This document shows, piece by piece, positions 1 to 12,284 of a stretch of 64,000 bases of DNA; the first letter of the stretch is position 1; each line of letters starts with the position of its first letter. The stretch is taken from positions 3,906,001-3,970,000 of the forward strand of contig NC_046680.1 in the NCBI RefSeq assembly GCF_009870125.1, given 5' to 3'. Both the position numbers and the translations under genes were made by a program. The DNA is from Drosophila pseudoobscura. Lineage: Eukaryota; Arthropoda; Insecta; Diptera; Drosophilidae. A model generated the notes under the pieces. The model worked only from the letters and a program-made list of their open reading frames with translations. It ran no database searches and was not told the origin of the DNA.

Positions 1-228
1 AAGTCTGGATCCAAAACATCGTTGCTCTAGCTTCTATAGGCTTTGAGCATTAGGCGCTGAAGGGGACGGACAGACGGACAGACAGACATGGCTCAATCGA
101 CTCGGCTATTGATGCTGATCAAGAATATATATACTTTATGGAGTCGGAAACTATTCCTTCTGGACGTTACACACATCCACTTTTACCACAAATCTAATAT
201 ACCCCAATACTCATTTTGAGTATCGTAT
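1..228 (-). mobile_element. DINE-1/ISX-like helitron, partial copy
   Basis: This stretch is the reverse complement of the left part of the full copy at 15861. Shared blocks include the GGACGGACAGAC tract, the ATCAAGAATATATATAC block and the end ATACTCATTTTGAGTATC. The rest of the element lies beyond the left edge of the window. The terminal ATACCCGATACT is damaged here: the sequence runs into TATTTTGAGTATTTTGAG instead of GGGTATA. The family is non-autonomous and carries no coding capacity. Confidence 0.85.
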
Positions 229-3200
229 TTTGAGTATTTTGAGGATGAGATGGTGTGCTTTTCCACAGTATTCCGGGTATTCCCCTCGGTCACGTTTCTT
301 GTGTGTTTCTTTTTATGTGCCATTTTCTTGGCTGCAGCTGTCTGTCGCTACTGTTGTTGTTTCCCCAGCACAATTTGTTGACAGCCTCGTAATTAGGCCG
401 TCGAATTTATCTTTAACCTAGCTAGCTGGTTAATGGCGTTAATGATGGTGATGGTGACCTCCCGCAACTTGCCAGACAGGGCATAAAAATAATAACACAA
501 AATGCAATTTTCGCAGGTTGAATTATGGTCAGTGGAAAACTAAGAAGCCTAGCCGTTCTCTCCTACATTTCGCTTTCGACCAAATTCTAGTTCTATACTG
601 GTCGTTTCCGTTGCTTTTGGAATTGGCTTAGCAAATAGTTTCTAATGAGTCCTGTAATGACCGGAGGCAGTTTGAGGCATGCGATGCAGCTACAACACAA
701 AAACAACTGGAAAACATTTAGCTTTGTGTTGATTTTGGCAGTTGAAACATTTGGCAGACAACTCGCCACTCGAACTGACAATGAGAGGTGGCAAGCGGAA
801 GAGAAAAAGTTACCCTTTAACGTGAAACGTGGGACGTGAAAGGGGAAAAGTGAAGTGTGATGTGTGAAGTGTGGGAAAAGTTTCTGCCAAAGCAAAAGGG
901 GTCAACGGCGATGGCCACTACGGCGAAGGTCGAATTCGGGAAAGACCCACGTATCTTATAAAAAACGTGAATATTGGAGTTTAAAGGGTATAAGTTGGGC
1001 GGCGAAGTTTGCTTCCTTTCTGGTTTTTATTACGGTTTTGCTTTGGTTTTACTATATGCTTTTTTGCGGATACATATTTTCAAACAAGTTACAGTTCGAA
1101 TCTTTGGGAAAATCTAAAAATCCTTGCAGGCAAGGAAATCAGTGTGGAACTATTTTACTCTTGACGTGTGCGGGGAAGGGGAATCCAATCCTTCCCCGCT
1201 TCGCCCCGCCGCTCTGAATGCGGTCAGTTCGAGTGTGAAAATGATTTCGAGCTTCCGCTATCGCGCTTATTTACACTTGATGAGAGCTCGGGAGAAGGGT
1301 AGAGGGGCGGGCTGCTGGTGGAAGGGTGAGTTGCATCTAATGACCTTCGCAATGTGCAACACAGTCGGGGCTGAAGCTGTAGCTGTAGCGAACATTTAAC
1401 ATGAGCAGCGTTATAAATTTTCCGTCCCACTTTTTGCTATTCGCCCGCAGCATTTGCCGCCTTTTTTTTCTTTTTGATGTTTTGATGCGAAAGTTACATT
1501 TTTTTCGGCTTGGCACCCAAGGCGAGACACGAGACGCGAGAGACCTTCATTGTCATCATCGTCACTGCTGTTGCTGCCCAAGTCTCGGCAATTATTAAGG
1601 GGCAAGCCCAGAGCACTTGAACTTGATCCACACGAAGGTTGCCCACAAACAGCAAACAAGGAGAGGGGGAGGGACATGCCACGACCCTGTGCTGGAGAGG
1701 GTTGAGGACTGTTCTGTTATGATGCAGTGGTTGGCCAGCATTTGTATTCATTCAGGCCTGGGCACGTAGAGCAAACTGTTCATCTTTTTTTCTCTGTAAG
1801 CATTTACCATTTTCTGTTGCATCTGCATCTGCATTCAGCAGCAAAACGACAATTGAGCAATCAGCGGTGCTATTTGCTCGGGTAAGTCTTTTGCAAGTGT
1901 TGGTTGTTGAATCGCCGTATTATTTGACAACCAAGCCTCCAATTGTCGTTTCGGGAGCTGCAATACTCGTACCGAGCTTGGTCTCACGCTGCTGCCATAC
2001 CTGATGTCAGCCAACGACATCGATTATTTATTTGGCCAAGAGCAGCCTGACCATTGTCAGAGCCCAGGGAATACGTGCAAATGTAGCGCATCTACTCCCG
2101 TCCCTCTAACCGGATAGCATCTTCCTCATTTGTCAGGCAGCCTGACTCACACCTTGGATTACCCGTCGTCACCTCATTAAATATTCATCGCCTTCTTCAT
2201 CTTCTGTCGCCCTTCGCTGTCATTTTCCTGGTAATCGCAAATTCAGCGCTAAATCACAATGAAAAAGGCGTTATGTGGCATTTCAAGTGATTTTCTCTTG
2301 GGAAGATGAAATTTTAAATCATTATTTGATTAAATTGTGCAAAATATTAGAGCAATGGTGAGCCGTAAAGTTTCGTAAGTTCTGATATTTCCGATATTTT
2401 CAGAATTAGCATTTACACAGATTTCTCATTAACGGGCTGTCCACAACTCCTAAAGGGGATAAAGATTCTGCTTATACTGAACCTTGAGGACTCCAAATGC
2501 AATTCATTTGAATTTCTGAATTTAAAACGGAAAAGCTAGAGGAAAACGTGGAGAAAATAAGAAAATACTCATAGAAAGGGGCTGCCCCGAAGAGTAAAGA
2601 TGGGATTGTGATGGGCATGGGGATGGGGATGGGGGGTTGACAGCGAAAAAATTAAATAATGTCTGGAAAAAGCTTCATATCTCGGCTCGCTGTTTTCACT
2701 TAAGTTTCGGCACCTTCTTTTTGGTTTTCCCCTTTGCATACATTCACATAATTTCGAGTCTGTCTGTACCTGAGTGGGTTTTCCTCTGCATCTGCATGCG
2801 CATGGCTGTTTGTATTTTGCTCAGCAAATGCGAGTGTACTGCTCGCACTCGCTCGAAATTTGCAATTGAAATGTAATCTCTCAGCACCAGTGGTATAGTT
2901 TTATTTGGTTTACCGCAAATGCAGCAGGGCCCAAATGGCAGATTTAATGCTTTCAGACATCCCCAAAGGGGCAGCATGGACATCAGACCGGTGCTTAACT
3001 TAACCATTTAAAAAAGAATGAGCGTTCGCGTTGTGATTCAAGCAGAATCACATCCCATACAATTTTGTGGTGGATAGCTGAAAGCGGATAGCCCTTTACC
3101 TGACTGTGCGGGCAGTGGGCTTTAGTCCCTGACTTTTACTTTTTAATTGATCTTGCAATTTGCGTAGCGAGCGTTCGAAAAAGAATTAGCGCAACTTGTA

Positions 3201-3389
3201 GGGACAAAAGTTGGAGCAAGCTGGCGCTTTGTTGGGCACCTGGAAACAGTTTGATAAATTTGTTTTAAACGCCTTGTCTCTGCGCAGTAACAGCTGTTTT
3301 AGATGTAATGGGCTGCGGCTGGTAGGCCAGGCCAGTACTGGGATGGATTAGCGAGTCTATGGGTCGTTTAGTAGCAGTTGAACAGCAGA
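229..3389. other. No gene seen (3.2 kb)
   Basis: The stretch between the helitron and the first gene has only short, low-quality open frames in all six frames. I see no splice-bounded conserved protein. It has T-rich and G-rich short runs, such as a GGGGAT run near 2623. It could be intergenic DNA or an intron of a gene extending to the left. Confidence 0.5.
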
Positions 3390-4101
3390 ATGAACAAGGA
3401 TGACACGAAGACTGCCAAGTGGGTGCTTTTGTTGCCCTTCATCCTGTGTGTCCGACTGTGCAAGAGCAAAGCCAGTGACAACATCACGGGTAAGTTTTCT
3501 GGGAATCCCGAGAGAAATGTGTTTGAATTGGTTTGGTAGTTTTCCTTTTCTATAAATTCCTCGAAAGACTTTGACTGGCTAAATGAGACGCAGCTGCTGC
3601 AAGTGGATGGCTCCGACAATGGCACAGATTCCACCGAACCCATCCCGGATTTGCATTTGCAGTTGCACAACATCACTGTCAATTGCCATCCGTGCAACAA
3701 CAGCAACAGTGGCAGAAGTACGGATTCCAACGTCCCGCTGGAGCAGCTGGTGCATCATCAGCAAATTGTTCGACTTGCTTTCATGGCCTTGCTGCTGCAC
3801 ATTCTCGTTGTGGGCGTGGGTGAGTATGCAGCACGGCAGAATCTCTTTCCTAACATTCCTTACCCTTCCCCGACCCTCGCTTTGCGCTCCAGCATTCATC
3901 ATCTACAGCTGCGTGTACTGGAAGAGCCGGGCCCTAAAGAGGCGCCACAGACTGAACGCCCAGGGCACCCTGCAGCTCTCCGCCCTACAGCATCGGCATG
4001 TACCCAGCACTCAGAGCTGTTCCTGCCACGGATGCCAGCTGTCCGGGCGAATACTGCACGGCCTGATCGTTCAGCAGTTCCAGGAGATTGCCGAATGTTG
4101 A
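3390..4101 (+). CDS. Small N-glycosylated single-pass membrane protein, unnamed
   Basis: Three exons join in frame: 3390-3489, 3568-3819 and 3893-4101, giving 186 residues. The introns are 78 and 73 bp with GTAAGT and GTGAGT donors. The N-terminus has a hydrophobic stretch (about residues 11-24, WVLLLPFILCV) that looks like a signal peptide. The ectodomain to about residue 100 carries five N-glycosylation sequons (NIT, NET, NGT, NIT, NNS) and a CHPC motif. One transmembrane helix spans about residues 103-127. It is followed by a basic stop-transfer stretch (KSRALKRRHR) and a roughly 50-residue tail with a CSCHGC cluster. This implies a type I topology with a cytosolic tail. I do not recognise the family. 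The start is the first ATG that gives a signal peptide. A possible polyadenylation signal AATAAA lies near 4679. The exon structure is secure; the function is unknown. Confidence 0.75.
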
Positions 4102-4700
4102 GCAAATGGACAAACACTTTGAAAACCACCTTCTGCTACATACTATATACAAGTTATATTCTTGGTTAGGAAACATTGTTTCTGCATAATTGGAGTCAAG
4201 GTCACAATATATATTTCCCAATGCAACATTCGCTTGGTAGTAGTTGTACATAAAGATTTCGTATATCCTTGCATACATGTGAATGGATGAGTGATTATGG
4301 ATTTGAAGAAATGGCTGCTGCCCCTTGTCCCCCTTTACTATCGTCCCTTTGCCTCGAACGAGACACGCTTCAAAGGACATAATGTCAATGCAATGTCAAT
4401 AACTAATTCAATCGCACACATGCAGACATTCATACTCGTACTGGCACAGATACTGAAACAGACATGTCGGCAGTTGCATTGTCGTCAAAATGCATCAACA
4501 TCTGACGATGGAGACAGAGGGATACAGAGAGAGTCGGAGGGGAGCGAGCGGCCCACTTCACAAAGGTCAAAGTTCATCATCATTTACAGCAGGCTACCCT
4601 ACCCCTTCTTGGTTCAACATTTCCTTCGCTTTCCACTTCTCGAGTTCGTCTCTACTTTCCGCACGTCCGCATTAATGAATAAAAATAATCCGATTAATCA

Positions 4701-4740
<40 letters not shown>

Positions 4741-7700
4741 ACACACCGTCCAATCGAAATAATGAAAATAATATTTTGTTGGGTTGAACTTTATTGCTTC
4801 TCTCAATTATTATTAAATATTAATTATTATTATATGTATATGTACATATATTATTAGATATTTTTATTATTGCACTTCCTTATACATAAATAATAAATAA
4901 TAATGTACGATGTACTATCACATGGCATTAAAAAGAACAGCATAGTATGAGTCGCTTCGAAGATGGACGAACGTTAAATTACATAATAAACTGAATGTGA
5001 TGAGTATATATGTATATGTAAATGTATATTGTTTATGTACATACATATGTACATATTTAAGGTAATGTATAGCCATATCATACATAACTAGGTATGGTTT
5101 TTATTATTTTTGATTTCCATTTGCATAAATACGAAAAAAAGTAAACTTGAGCTCAAGTCGAAGCAAATACGCACAGGACGCCAGCAGGGACTGGGACAAG
5201 GACAGGGACAGGGACAGCCCAATGCCAGAACAGACGCTTGCGAGAGAAGGAAACAACGCACGTTCATGTCGAACAGGAAGGAAGCCAGGCGGTACGGCAC
5301 ACAGGAAGGGAACAAAAGCCAGAAGAGGAGATGAGAGCGCTCAGAAGCCAAGGGCAAGGATGCTAAGGTAACAAAAACAACAACAGCAACAGCAACAGCA
5401 ATAACTAGTACAAAAGTCACGACAACTACAACAATAAACACAAAATCCCGACATAGACATTCCAATAACAATGAGTAACAACAAAATAAGGGAAAAGAAA
5501 AGGTAGAGCTAGAGCTAGAACGACAGAGAAAGATAGAAAAAGGCAGTAAAACCGAGAAACCGAGCTTCTTTCAGAAAAAGCCGTGAACCCACTAGGAATT
5601 GAGCGGGTGGAGGGGGAGGCTGGAATTAATTTTGCGTTCATTCAGGCCACAGCGAATGGCCCGGGGCTAGGGGCGGACTTTGGAGGATGCCATTGGGGGG
5701 CTGGGCTGGGCTGGGCTGGGCATTGCATTCCCTCAAAGCGATAGTAGGGAGGAGAGTCAACTTGTGGCAAAAGTTTGCAGAGCCCGAACTATACATTTAG
5801 ACCGAAATGGGATGCAGCTGAGGGCGGGCCTATAACATGGAATTCGCCAACCTATTGAACTACAGGGAACGTTAATGGATATTAAGGGAAATTAATCAAG
5901 CATGACAAAAAGCACGAATTTCCGTTTAAAATGAATTTACAAATTTTTCTGAATAAATACCTGACTGATTAATTACGATTCACTCGGATCGATTCATATG
6001 TTCAATTTTCCAAAAAGTATACTACAGAAACGCAGAATTGTTGTGCGATATTTCATGTCCATTTGGTCATTCCTGGAACCTGCCTCATCCATCCATGCCT
6101 GAAACTGGCCAGTGTAGCAATACAATAATAAAGCTGAATTCGAATTCCCAGATAATTGACCAGACAATGAAGTTAGCTGGGAACAAAGAATAAAGGTGAA
6201 GGGTGAACACAATGGCCCGGCTGCGCAATTCGATCTCATTTAATTAGGTTTGGCAACGTCAGCCCAGGACCGCGGACCGTGCACCGATGACCGTAGCTCG
6301 GACTGTAGCTTTCATTACGCTCGTCACGATTTGTTTGTTAATTGTTTTAAATATTTTTCTGGGTTAAGCAATCGCACAAAAGGCCCGAAGGACACACGCA
6401 CCAGAACAAGCTATGCCCACTCTCACAGTTATACACATACGTACACGTATACGAGTAAGAGTACGAGTATATACAACTTTCCATTAAACGCTACTTACAC
6501 AATTAAACTTTTCGGTCTTTTTTTTCTTTTCTAAGCTTCTGCTGGCCTGTGCAGTGGAACCTTTTGCTGCGAGCTTAAACGATTTTTGTTGCAACGCTGT
6601 TGCAGTAGAATTTGTGGTTCGTGTTGTTGTTTTTGTAAGACTTGGTTTCTCGTTTCTCGAAATTGTTATAGCAACAGGGAAAGGTCCAAACAGGCGGACC
6701 GTTCAAAAGCGACTTAAATCGAAACGGAAGCCCCAGCAGCAGCCAGGACTAACGACAACCCAACTACTGGCATTGGGCAAGGTGGGCGGTGTATTCGCTC
6801 TCTTTCTGGCAGGGAGAGAGCTTTTGTGCATTTGAGAGGGAAAGCTCTACGCTGCTCTCACTAGCCATAAACATGTATTGCTGCGGCTGGGCGGTGCTTT
6901 TGATTTGCAATTCGATTTACTGCGAACGGGGATCGGTGCGGGTAGGGAACGGGATTGGGACTGGGACTGGCAGTGCCGCTGGAGTGCGATGCAGCGCTAA
7001 GCTCTCAATTCTCTTTGTGGGTGGAAGGGGCTTTCCACTGAACTGGTCCTTGAATAATAATTCACTTAATTATGAATGTGTGGGCGGGGGTGAATCCGTG
7101 CGCGTGGCACGTTGCAATGCCTCTTGTTGCCGCGTTTTGTTGTGGGAGTTGCGTCCCTGAAACGTTACAGGCAACTCGCTCCGGACAACAATGCGTTATT
7201 TTGTGAGATTGGGCAAAGCTACTGCGCTTAAACGCTAAGAACAGTAGAAACATGATACCTTACCATAGTCAAATCATCTGATCACTGTTGTTAACACGAA
7301 CCCAAAATCATCTGAAAAGGTAATATCTTTATTGAATGTCATGCATTATTTGTAGTGGGATGGTAATATAACTAGCAGCTACCAGCAAATGAGCTATGAT
7401 CCTCACACAGTGGTCGTCATCCCTAGCATAGTTGGGTATTTTTGCTGGAAAGGCCAATAACATAACTATTTGACGGCCTCCGAAAGAGGCGGCGACCTTC
7501 AAACACAAACACACACACACACCCACTACGACGATAAGGCTGCCTCGACCTAGGCACTGAAAACGCTTTGCCTCCGGGAGAGTGAGAGAGAACCACGAGA
7601 GAGCACGTCCCATGCGTTCCAGCTTAGCGCAAATTAGAAACAGCTGAAAAGCACTGCCAGCTACAACAGCCTATCAAGCAAAAATGTATGGAAATAGAAA

Positions 7701-8880
7701 AATAAAACACGAAACAGGAGGAATCATGAGAAGCTCAACTCTGTGGAGTGTGATGCGCATGAATGAAAATGGGCCGCAGATGAATCTCTAACGGCGTAAG
7801 CCGATTACGGAAGCACATACCTCCGTGGAAGCAGAAAGTGGCAAAACAATAGCTCAGTTTCATATAGTTTCTATACTTTCATGCCCCGCAGCTGAGTCGC
7901 ACAATATTTTTTCCCATTTGAATGGGCGACTTATCTATAGAAATTTTCAAAGTACCGACATACGAGTATTTCCACATCGCTCCATTGCAGCAGGCGGCTG
8001 CTGCGTTTGTTGTCGTCGTTTTGTGTCTGTTGCCGGGTGTACTGTTATGAATGAAAAGCTTTTCCTATTCAGCTTCATTGGACCCTCGGGCTGTTTTCCG
8101 ATTGGCTGTCCTGTCGCGTGTGTCCTTAGTGCTCTCCGCTCTGGCACTTTTTTCACTTGCTCATTTTGTGTGGTTGCTAACTGAAAGACGAGGAAGAAAC
8201 GATAGCAAGAGAGTGAGATACAGCTGGTTAAGAGAACCTTGACCATGACTCTTGTGCACTTTTCAGAAGCAATACAGGGAACGTATGCACGATTTATATT
8301 GATTTCTACTCGTCTTTTAGTCTCAGAACCTGCACCTTGGGGCAAGTTTAATCTGGCAGCTACAGCTTGTGGCGCACAGGAACTGAAACTTGGAGGGAAC
8401 AACGGGAGAATCGACCTCACCTTTATAAACTTGAAGACGGCGTTGTAGGTTGAATTAGATGGTTTCAACGAACAGAAAGAAGCATTTCCGAACCCAAACA
8501 CTAAGGTTTGTATACAAAGTATATGCTACCTGCATATGTAATATATTCAAGACTAAACAAACTTTTAACGGATATATAGGATTTTCTAAGATATACTGCA
8601 TTCGTTTCTTGAGATTGGCTCTACTACTTACATCATTTCCACTAAAGAGAGGTCCCTGATTAGAAATCATACTAAAGCCATTATATGTATATAGCTGGAT
8701 TCCATATTCTATGCGGTTCTATTTTGTTAATTTCAGTTGGTTTTAGTAAAAATAACCCGAATCTGCGTTCTGGTTGTGGTCTTTGCTTGGCTGCAAAAGC
8801 TTTCTTTCTCTAAAGTTGCGCTCACTTAATGTGGCGGGAGAAAAATAGCCCACGCGCGGCACAATAACCGTTATGACGGT
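4102..8880. other. No gene seen (4.8 kb)
   Basis: After the probable 3' UTR of the membrane-protein gene, I find no exon-like conserved coding sequence. The stretch contains a CT microsatellite (4707-4736), a GGACAG-type repeat (about 5186-5217), a CTGGG repeat (about 5700-5720) and a CA run (about 7504-7521). The longest open frame, 184 codons on the minus strand at 7947-8501, has no recognisable domain and a random-looking composition. Confidence 0.5.
4707..4736. repeat. CT/GA microsatellite
   Basis: An uninterrupted run of about 15 CT units lies just after the AATAAA signal downstream of the membrane-protein gene. It could bind GAGA factor, but nothing else here supports an active element. 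Confidence 0.9.
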
Positions 8881-8889
8881 GTCGTCGGC

Positions 8890-9450
8890 TAGATCAGCTG
8901 TTGATATTGCTGTTGTTGTCAATAATGTGACGAAGAGCGTTGCCGAAAAAAAAAGAGAGCGAATTTGATCGGCCTGCATGTGTGCGTGTTTTGATCAGTG
9001 CTGCCAGAATTTAAGACTGACTAAAAGGTAGATTCGAAAAAATATATTATACAGCAAGCCTTGCTTGGACATTTTGATTTACTAAAAACAGATAAAGCTT
9101 AATATTTGGAAAGAGGATTAAAAGGCTCGGAAGCTGAATTTCTTTTAACAAAATGCTAAAATGCTTGAATGAATATGTATGTACATATATATGTATATGT
9201 ATATATATATGTATAAGCATTGCTAAAATTTTATAAGCAATTCCACGTCGTAAAGCTAGATGTAGCCTGAAATATGCTAAAATAGCAGCACTGGTTTGGA
9301 TCGTCGCGATCGGGCAAGCGCTTCTCATAAATAAAAGCTGTTTTTGAACCACTTGCTCAAATCAAAAAAATTTTAGGTGCGATCGGCGAGTGCCTCTCTG
9401 TTGTCCGTGTAGTGTGTCTCTGTTATTTTTTCGTTTGTCCCATCGATAGA
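8890..9450. promoter_or_regulatory. Possible core-promoter-like region
   Basis: ATCAGCTGTT at 8893-8902 fits the E-box core-promoter motif of fly housekeeping promoters. A DRE-like ATCGATA lies at 9442-9448, and the flanks have CGATCG-rich sequence. It lies 2.8 kb upstream of the transporter's first coding exon and could be a distal promoter for it. No transcript evidence is visible, so this is inference. Confidence 0.25.
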
Positions 9451-9853
9451 AAACTATAACACCGATCGCGTGTTGTTCTTTGTTAAACAAATGTATCAGA
9501 AACGCGCGTATTAAATCGGGGCTGGAAAAGTGCAAGTTACATAAGTACATATTAGAAAGAATACCACTTGTCCGCCAAAATGAGCGTCGAAAGGTAATAC
9601 AAGCCAAACACAACAAAAGAATATTGAATATACAAATCGATTGTGCCATGCATATTGCATATTCATCAGAACTATGAGAATTTTCTGTCTGGTCAGCTAA
9701 AAATACATCATTCGACTTTAAACCTTTACGCGTATGAAACAAAACAAGTTTTCGGTTCTTTTTACCGGGTATAGCCTTCACCTGTTGCCAGGTTCAGGTA
9801 GACAGACGGATGGAGGGCCAGGTCTGAGATTACTCATATTTTGTTCCACCATT

Positions 9854-10994
9854 GATAAGGTTCTCCTAACTCAGAGCTAACTCATCGAATGTGGGTGGCG
9901 TGGCCCTCGTGTGTACACATATACATATGTGAAATCTGCCTCCGACGAGTAGTCTTATCGATCAAATTCGCCGTTTCCGTCGGCCAGATGCGATTTTTGG
10001 TTCTTGGCTGATCAATGAAATAGTCGTAATTCAGATTGACAGATCTCAGTTCTACTATACCCTATCTATTGGCTCAGCAATGATTATAAACAATTATGTT
10101 TGCTGTACATTTTAGCCAATGCGATAAGATAGTTGCGTATTTTACAGACAGAAACACGTGCTAAATGGTTCGGTTATCCATAGTGATAAGTAAAGTACTT
10201 CCCAGTAAACTATTCGCTTAAAATACTTCGAATTTTCCATAACATTAGTAGAATGTAAAACGAATCGTGTCTGCCTGGTGTTATCAAAGCCTGTTTCGAT
10301 CGGGAGATTGAACGATTACCTGATCAATCATCTGTCACTATACTAGAAGACGTTATCACGGTATAGCCGTAGGAGTTTTGTTGCTGTAAATATACCTTAA
10401 AAACCTTAATGGGCTGGCTTCCTTTCCTTTAAAGATAATTGATAAAATAAAATTATTTCAGAATATTGTGCAATTCAACATCTGCACAAACTTTTTCTTT
10501 CCCCTTAAATTCCTTTACTGGTTTGGTGTACCCCAGAAATTACTCGCATATAATTGGTTGATAAGCCCAGTGGCTTCGTTTAGAATTTCATTTAAGAAAA
10601 TTAACGAGATTCCCACGCTTCTGGGCCGCCTTATCTTATCTACCCCATTATGCGATGCAATTTAATTATTATTACGCATACGGTGGGTGGGTCGGATCCG
10701 TGCCATGGCTACCCGAAGCTCAAATGACGATGATGAGGATTGATTTCCATTCCTGATTGAGTGACGTAGCATCATCGAATGGCTTGTTGTCCCAATAAAG
10801 CAATAGCATAGTAATTTGCTTGAGCTTGAATCGATTGAATGGCTGGGCTGCACATGTCGCGACACGATTTTACTGCGTGTGAGCTGTTATCAATTATCTA
10901 ATTTTCGGTGTCAACAGTGGGCGACTGTATGTTTTCTATTATTGGCTAACATCGTACAGAAACTTTTTTAATTCACACATCCAAAAATCGATAA
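9854..10994. promoter_or_regulatory. Cluster of GATA-factor sites, candidate enhancer
   Basis: Fifteen GATAA/TTATC words occur in 1.14 kb: at 9854, 9955, 10123, 10174, 10185, 10281, 10353, 10434, 10441, 10560, 10631, 10636, 10887, 10894 and 10990. Seven are the stronger GATAAG/CTTATC form. A CACGTG E-box lies at about 10156. In flies, GATA factors (serpent, GATAe) drive fat-body and gut genes, which would fit the sugar transporter 1.3 kb downstream. The motif count is seen directly; the enhancer role is inferred. Confidence 0.4.
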
Positions 10995-12191
10995 CCAAAC
11001 AGACCTGACTGACTGCGATTTAACTGGTTTACCTAGAATAGAAAGTCCATCATCCGAAGCTTGAAAAATGAGTTTGTTAGCAAGAAGCTTCTTTAGGTGT
11101 CATTGAAACCAATTAAAACTAAAAGTGTTCTGTTTTCCTCTCATACAATGTGGTGTGCTTCAATGTCTGGAGTTTGTTTTGGCACATTGAACCTTCGGCT
11201 TTGTCGACACTTCCTCAATCAAAGTCAAGTCTGACGATTAACCCTTCCGATAATGCAATACTATCTGTACACCGAAAATTTGTTGCTTCTTGCTCGTTAT
11301 TTTGGCGAGAAGGTGCTGTTTCACTTATATTTTTCTATGCCTATCACGAAGAATTGTGAATTTTATGAAAAACTATCAAAAAATAAAAGAAACTGCTACG
11401 GCTTAATTCTACGTGACTTCATAGGGACCTTGGCACCAGACACTTATTCGATCAAAAAACAATACCATACCATGCCATACATTCAAAAGAGAGCGAATAA
11501 TAATAAACACCAATCCGAGTTGCTATTTATCGTTTATTTTGCATTATCAACGCGAAGCAAGAGTCAAAACAAACTCAAACACTACATTTGTGACGTAGGC
11601 GAGCCATGAGTCGTTACACTCGCACTCTCTCAAGCGAGCTTATCTCACCAGCTCTTCCTCTCTTTGGTCCGCTCCTTTTGTTCGCGCTGGAAAGAGATAG
11701 CGACTGAATGATTAAACAATAAAACGTTCTGGATTAATTGGCGAACACAACACAAATGAAAAAGGTGGAAGTGCAACCTGATCGATTCGAGTGGCGTGTA
11801 AAAAGCGTTCTAATTACCATGGCCTCGATTACAGACCATACCAGACGGTCGTAGGGCTGTAGGCTGTCCCCAAGTGCCCATGAAATTGCCAATAATTGCA
11901 ATTGTTATGCCAATTTAAGCTGGAAATGGAAAATGGGGGACCTTGAACAAAGGGACCTGAGAATACTATACATTAATGTGTAACCAATTGTTTAGGCTTT
12001 GTATTGCTGCCATAAAATCTATAAAATAAATGATAGAAAACTCTTTGCTTTTTCGGTTTGCATTTCAATAGGGGCATACAGACAAATCAATTGGTAATTG
12101 AAGTCTGAACATGTCTTTGGAGAGAGTTGAAAGATACTCGGACTTCTAAAGATACTTCCGCTTACCCTATTTTTTATCATCTTACTTATGT
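10995..12191. other. No gene seen (1.2 kb)
   Basis: This is an AT-rich stretch upstream of the transporter. An open frame of 118 codons at 11253-11609 has no recognisable domain. The stretch may contain a 5' UTR exon of the transporter, because an acceptor-like CAG ends at about 12262, just before the first coding ATG. Confidence 0.4.
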
Positions 12192-12284
12192 ATGTACATT
12201 GTACTGATATCTGCACTGAATTCAAATCTACGACTTTCGTATCCGCCCTATTTCAAAAACAGGGATGACGAATATAGTAAATTT

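Noticed and set aside
7947-8501. 184-codon minus-strand open frame
   Set aside because: It has no domain, its composition is mixed and random-looking, and I see no convincing promoter or splice sites around it.
11253-11609. 118-codon open frame before the transporter
   Set aside because: It shows no homology I recognise and no splice context, and is AT-rich and Lys/Asn/Tyr-heavy as expected by chance.
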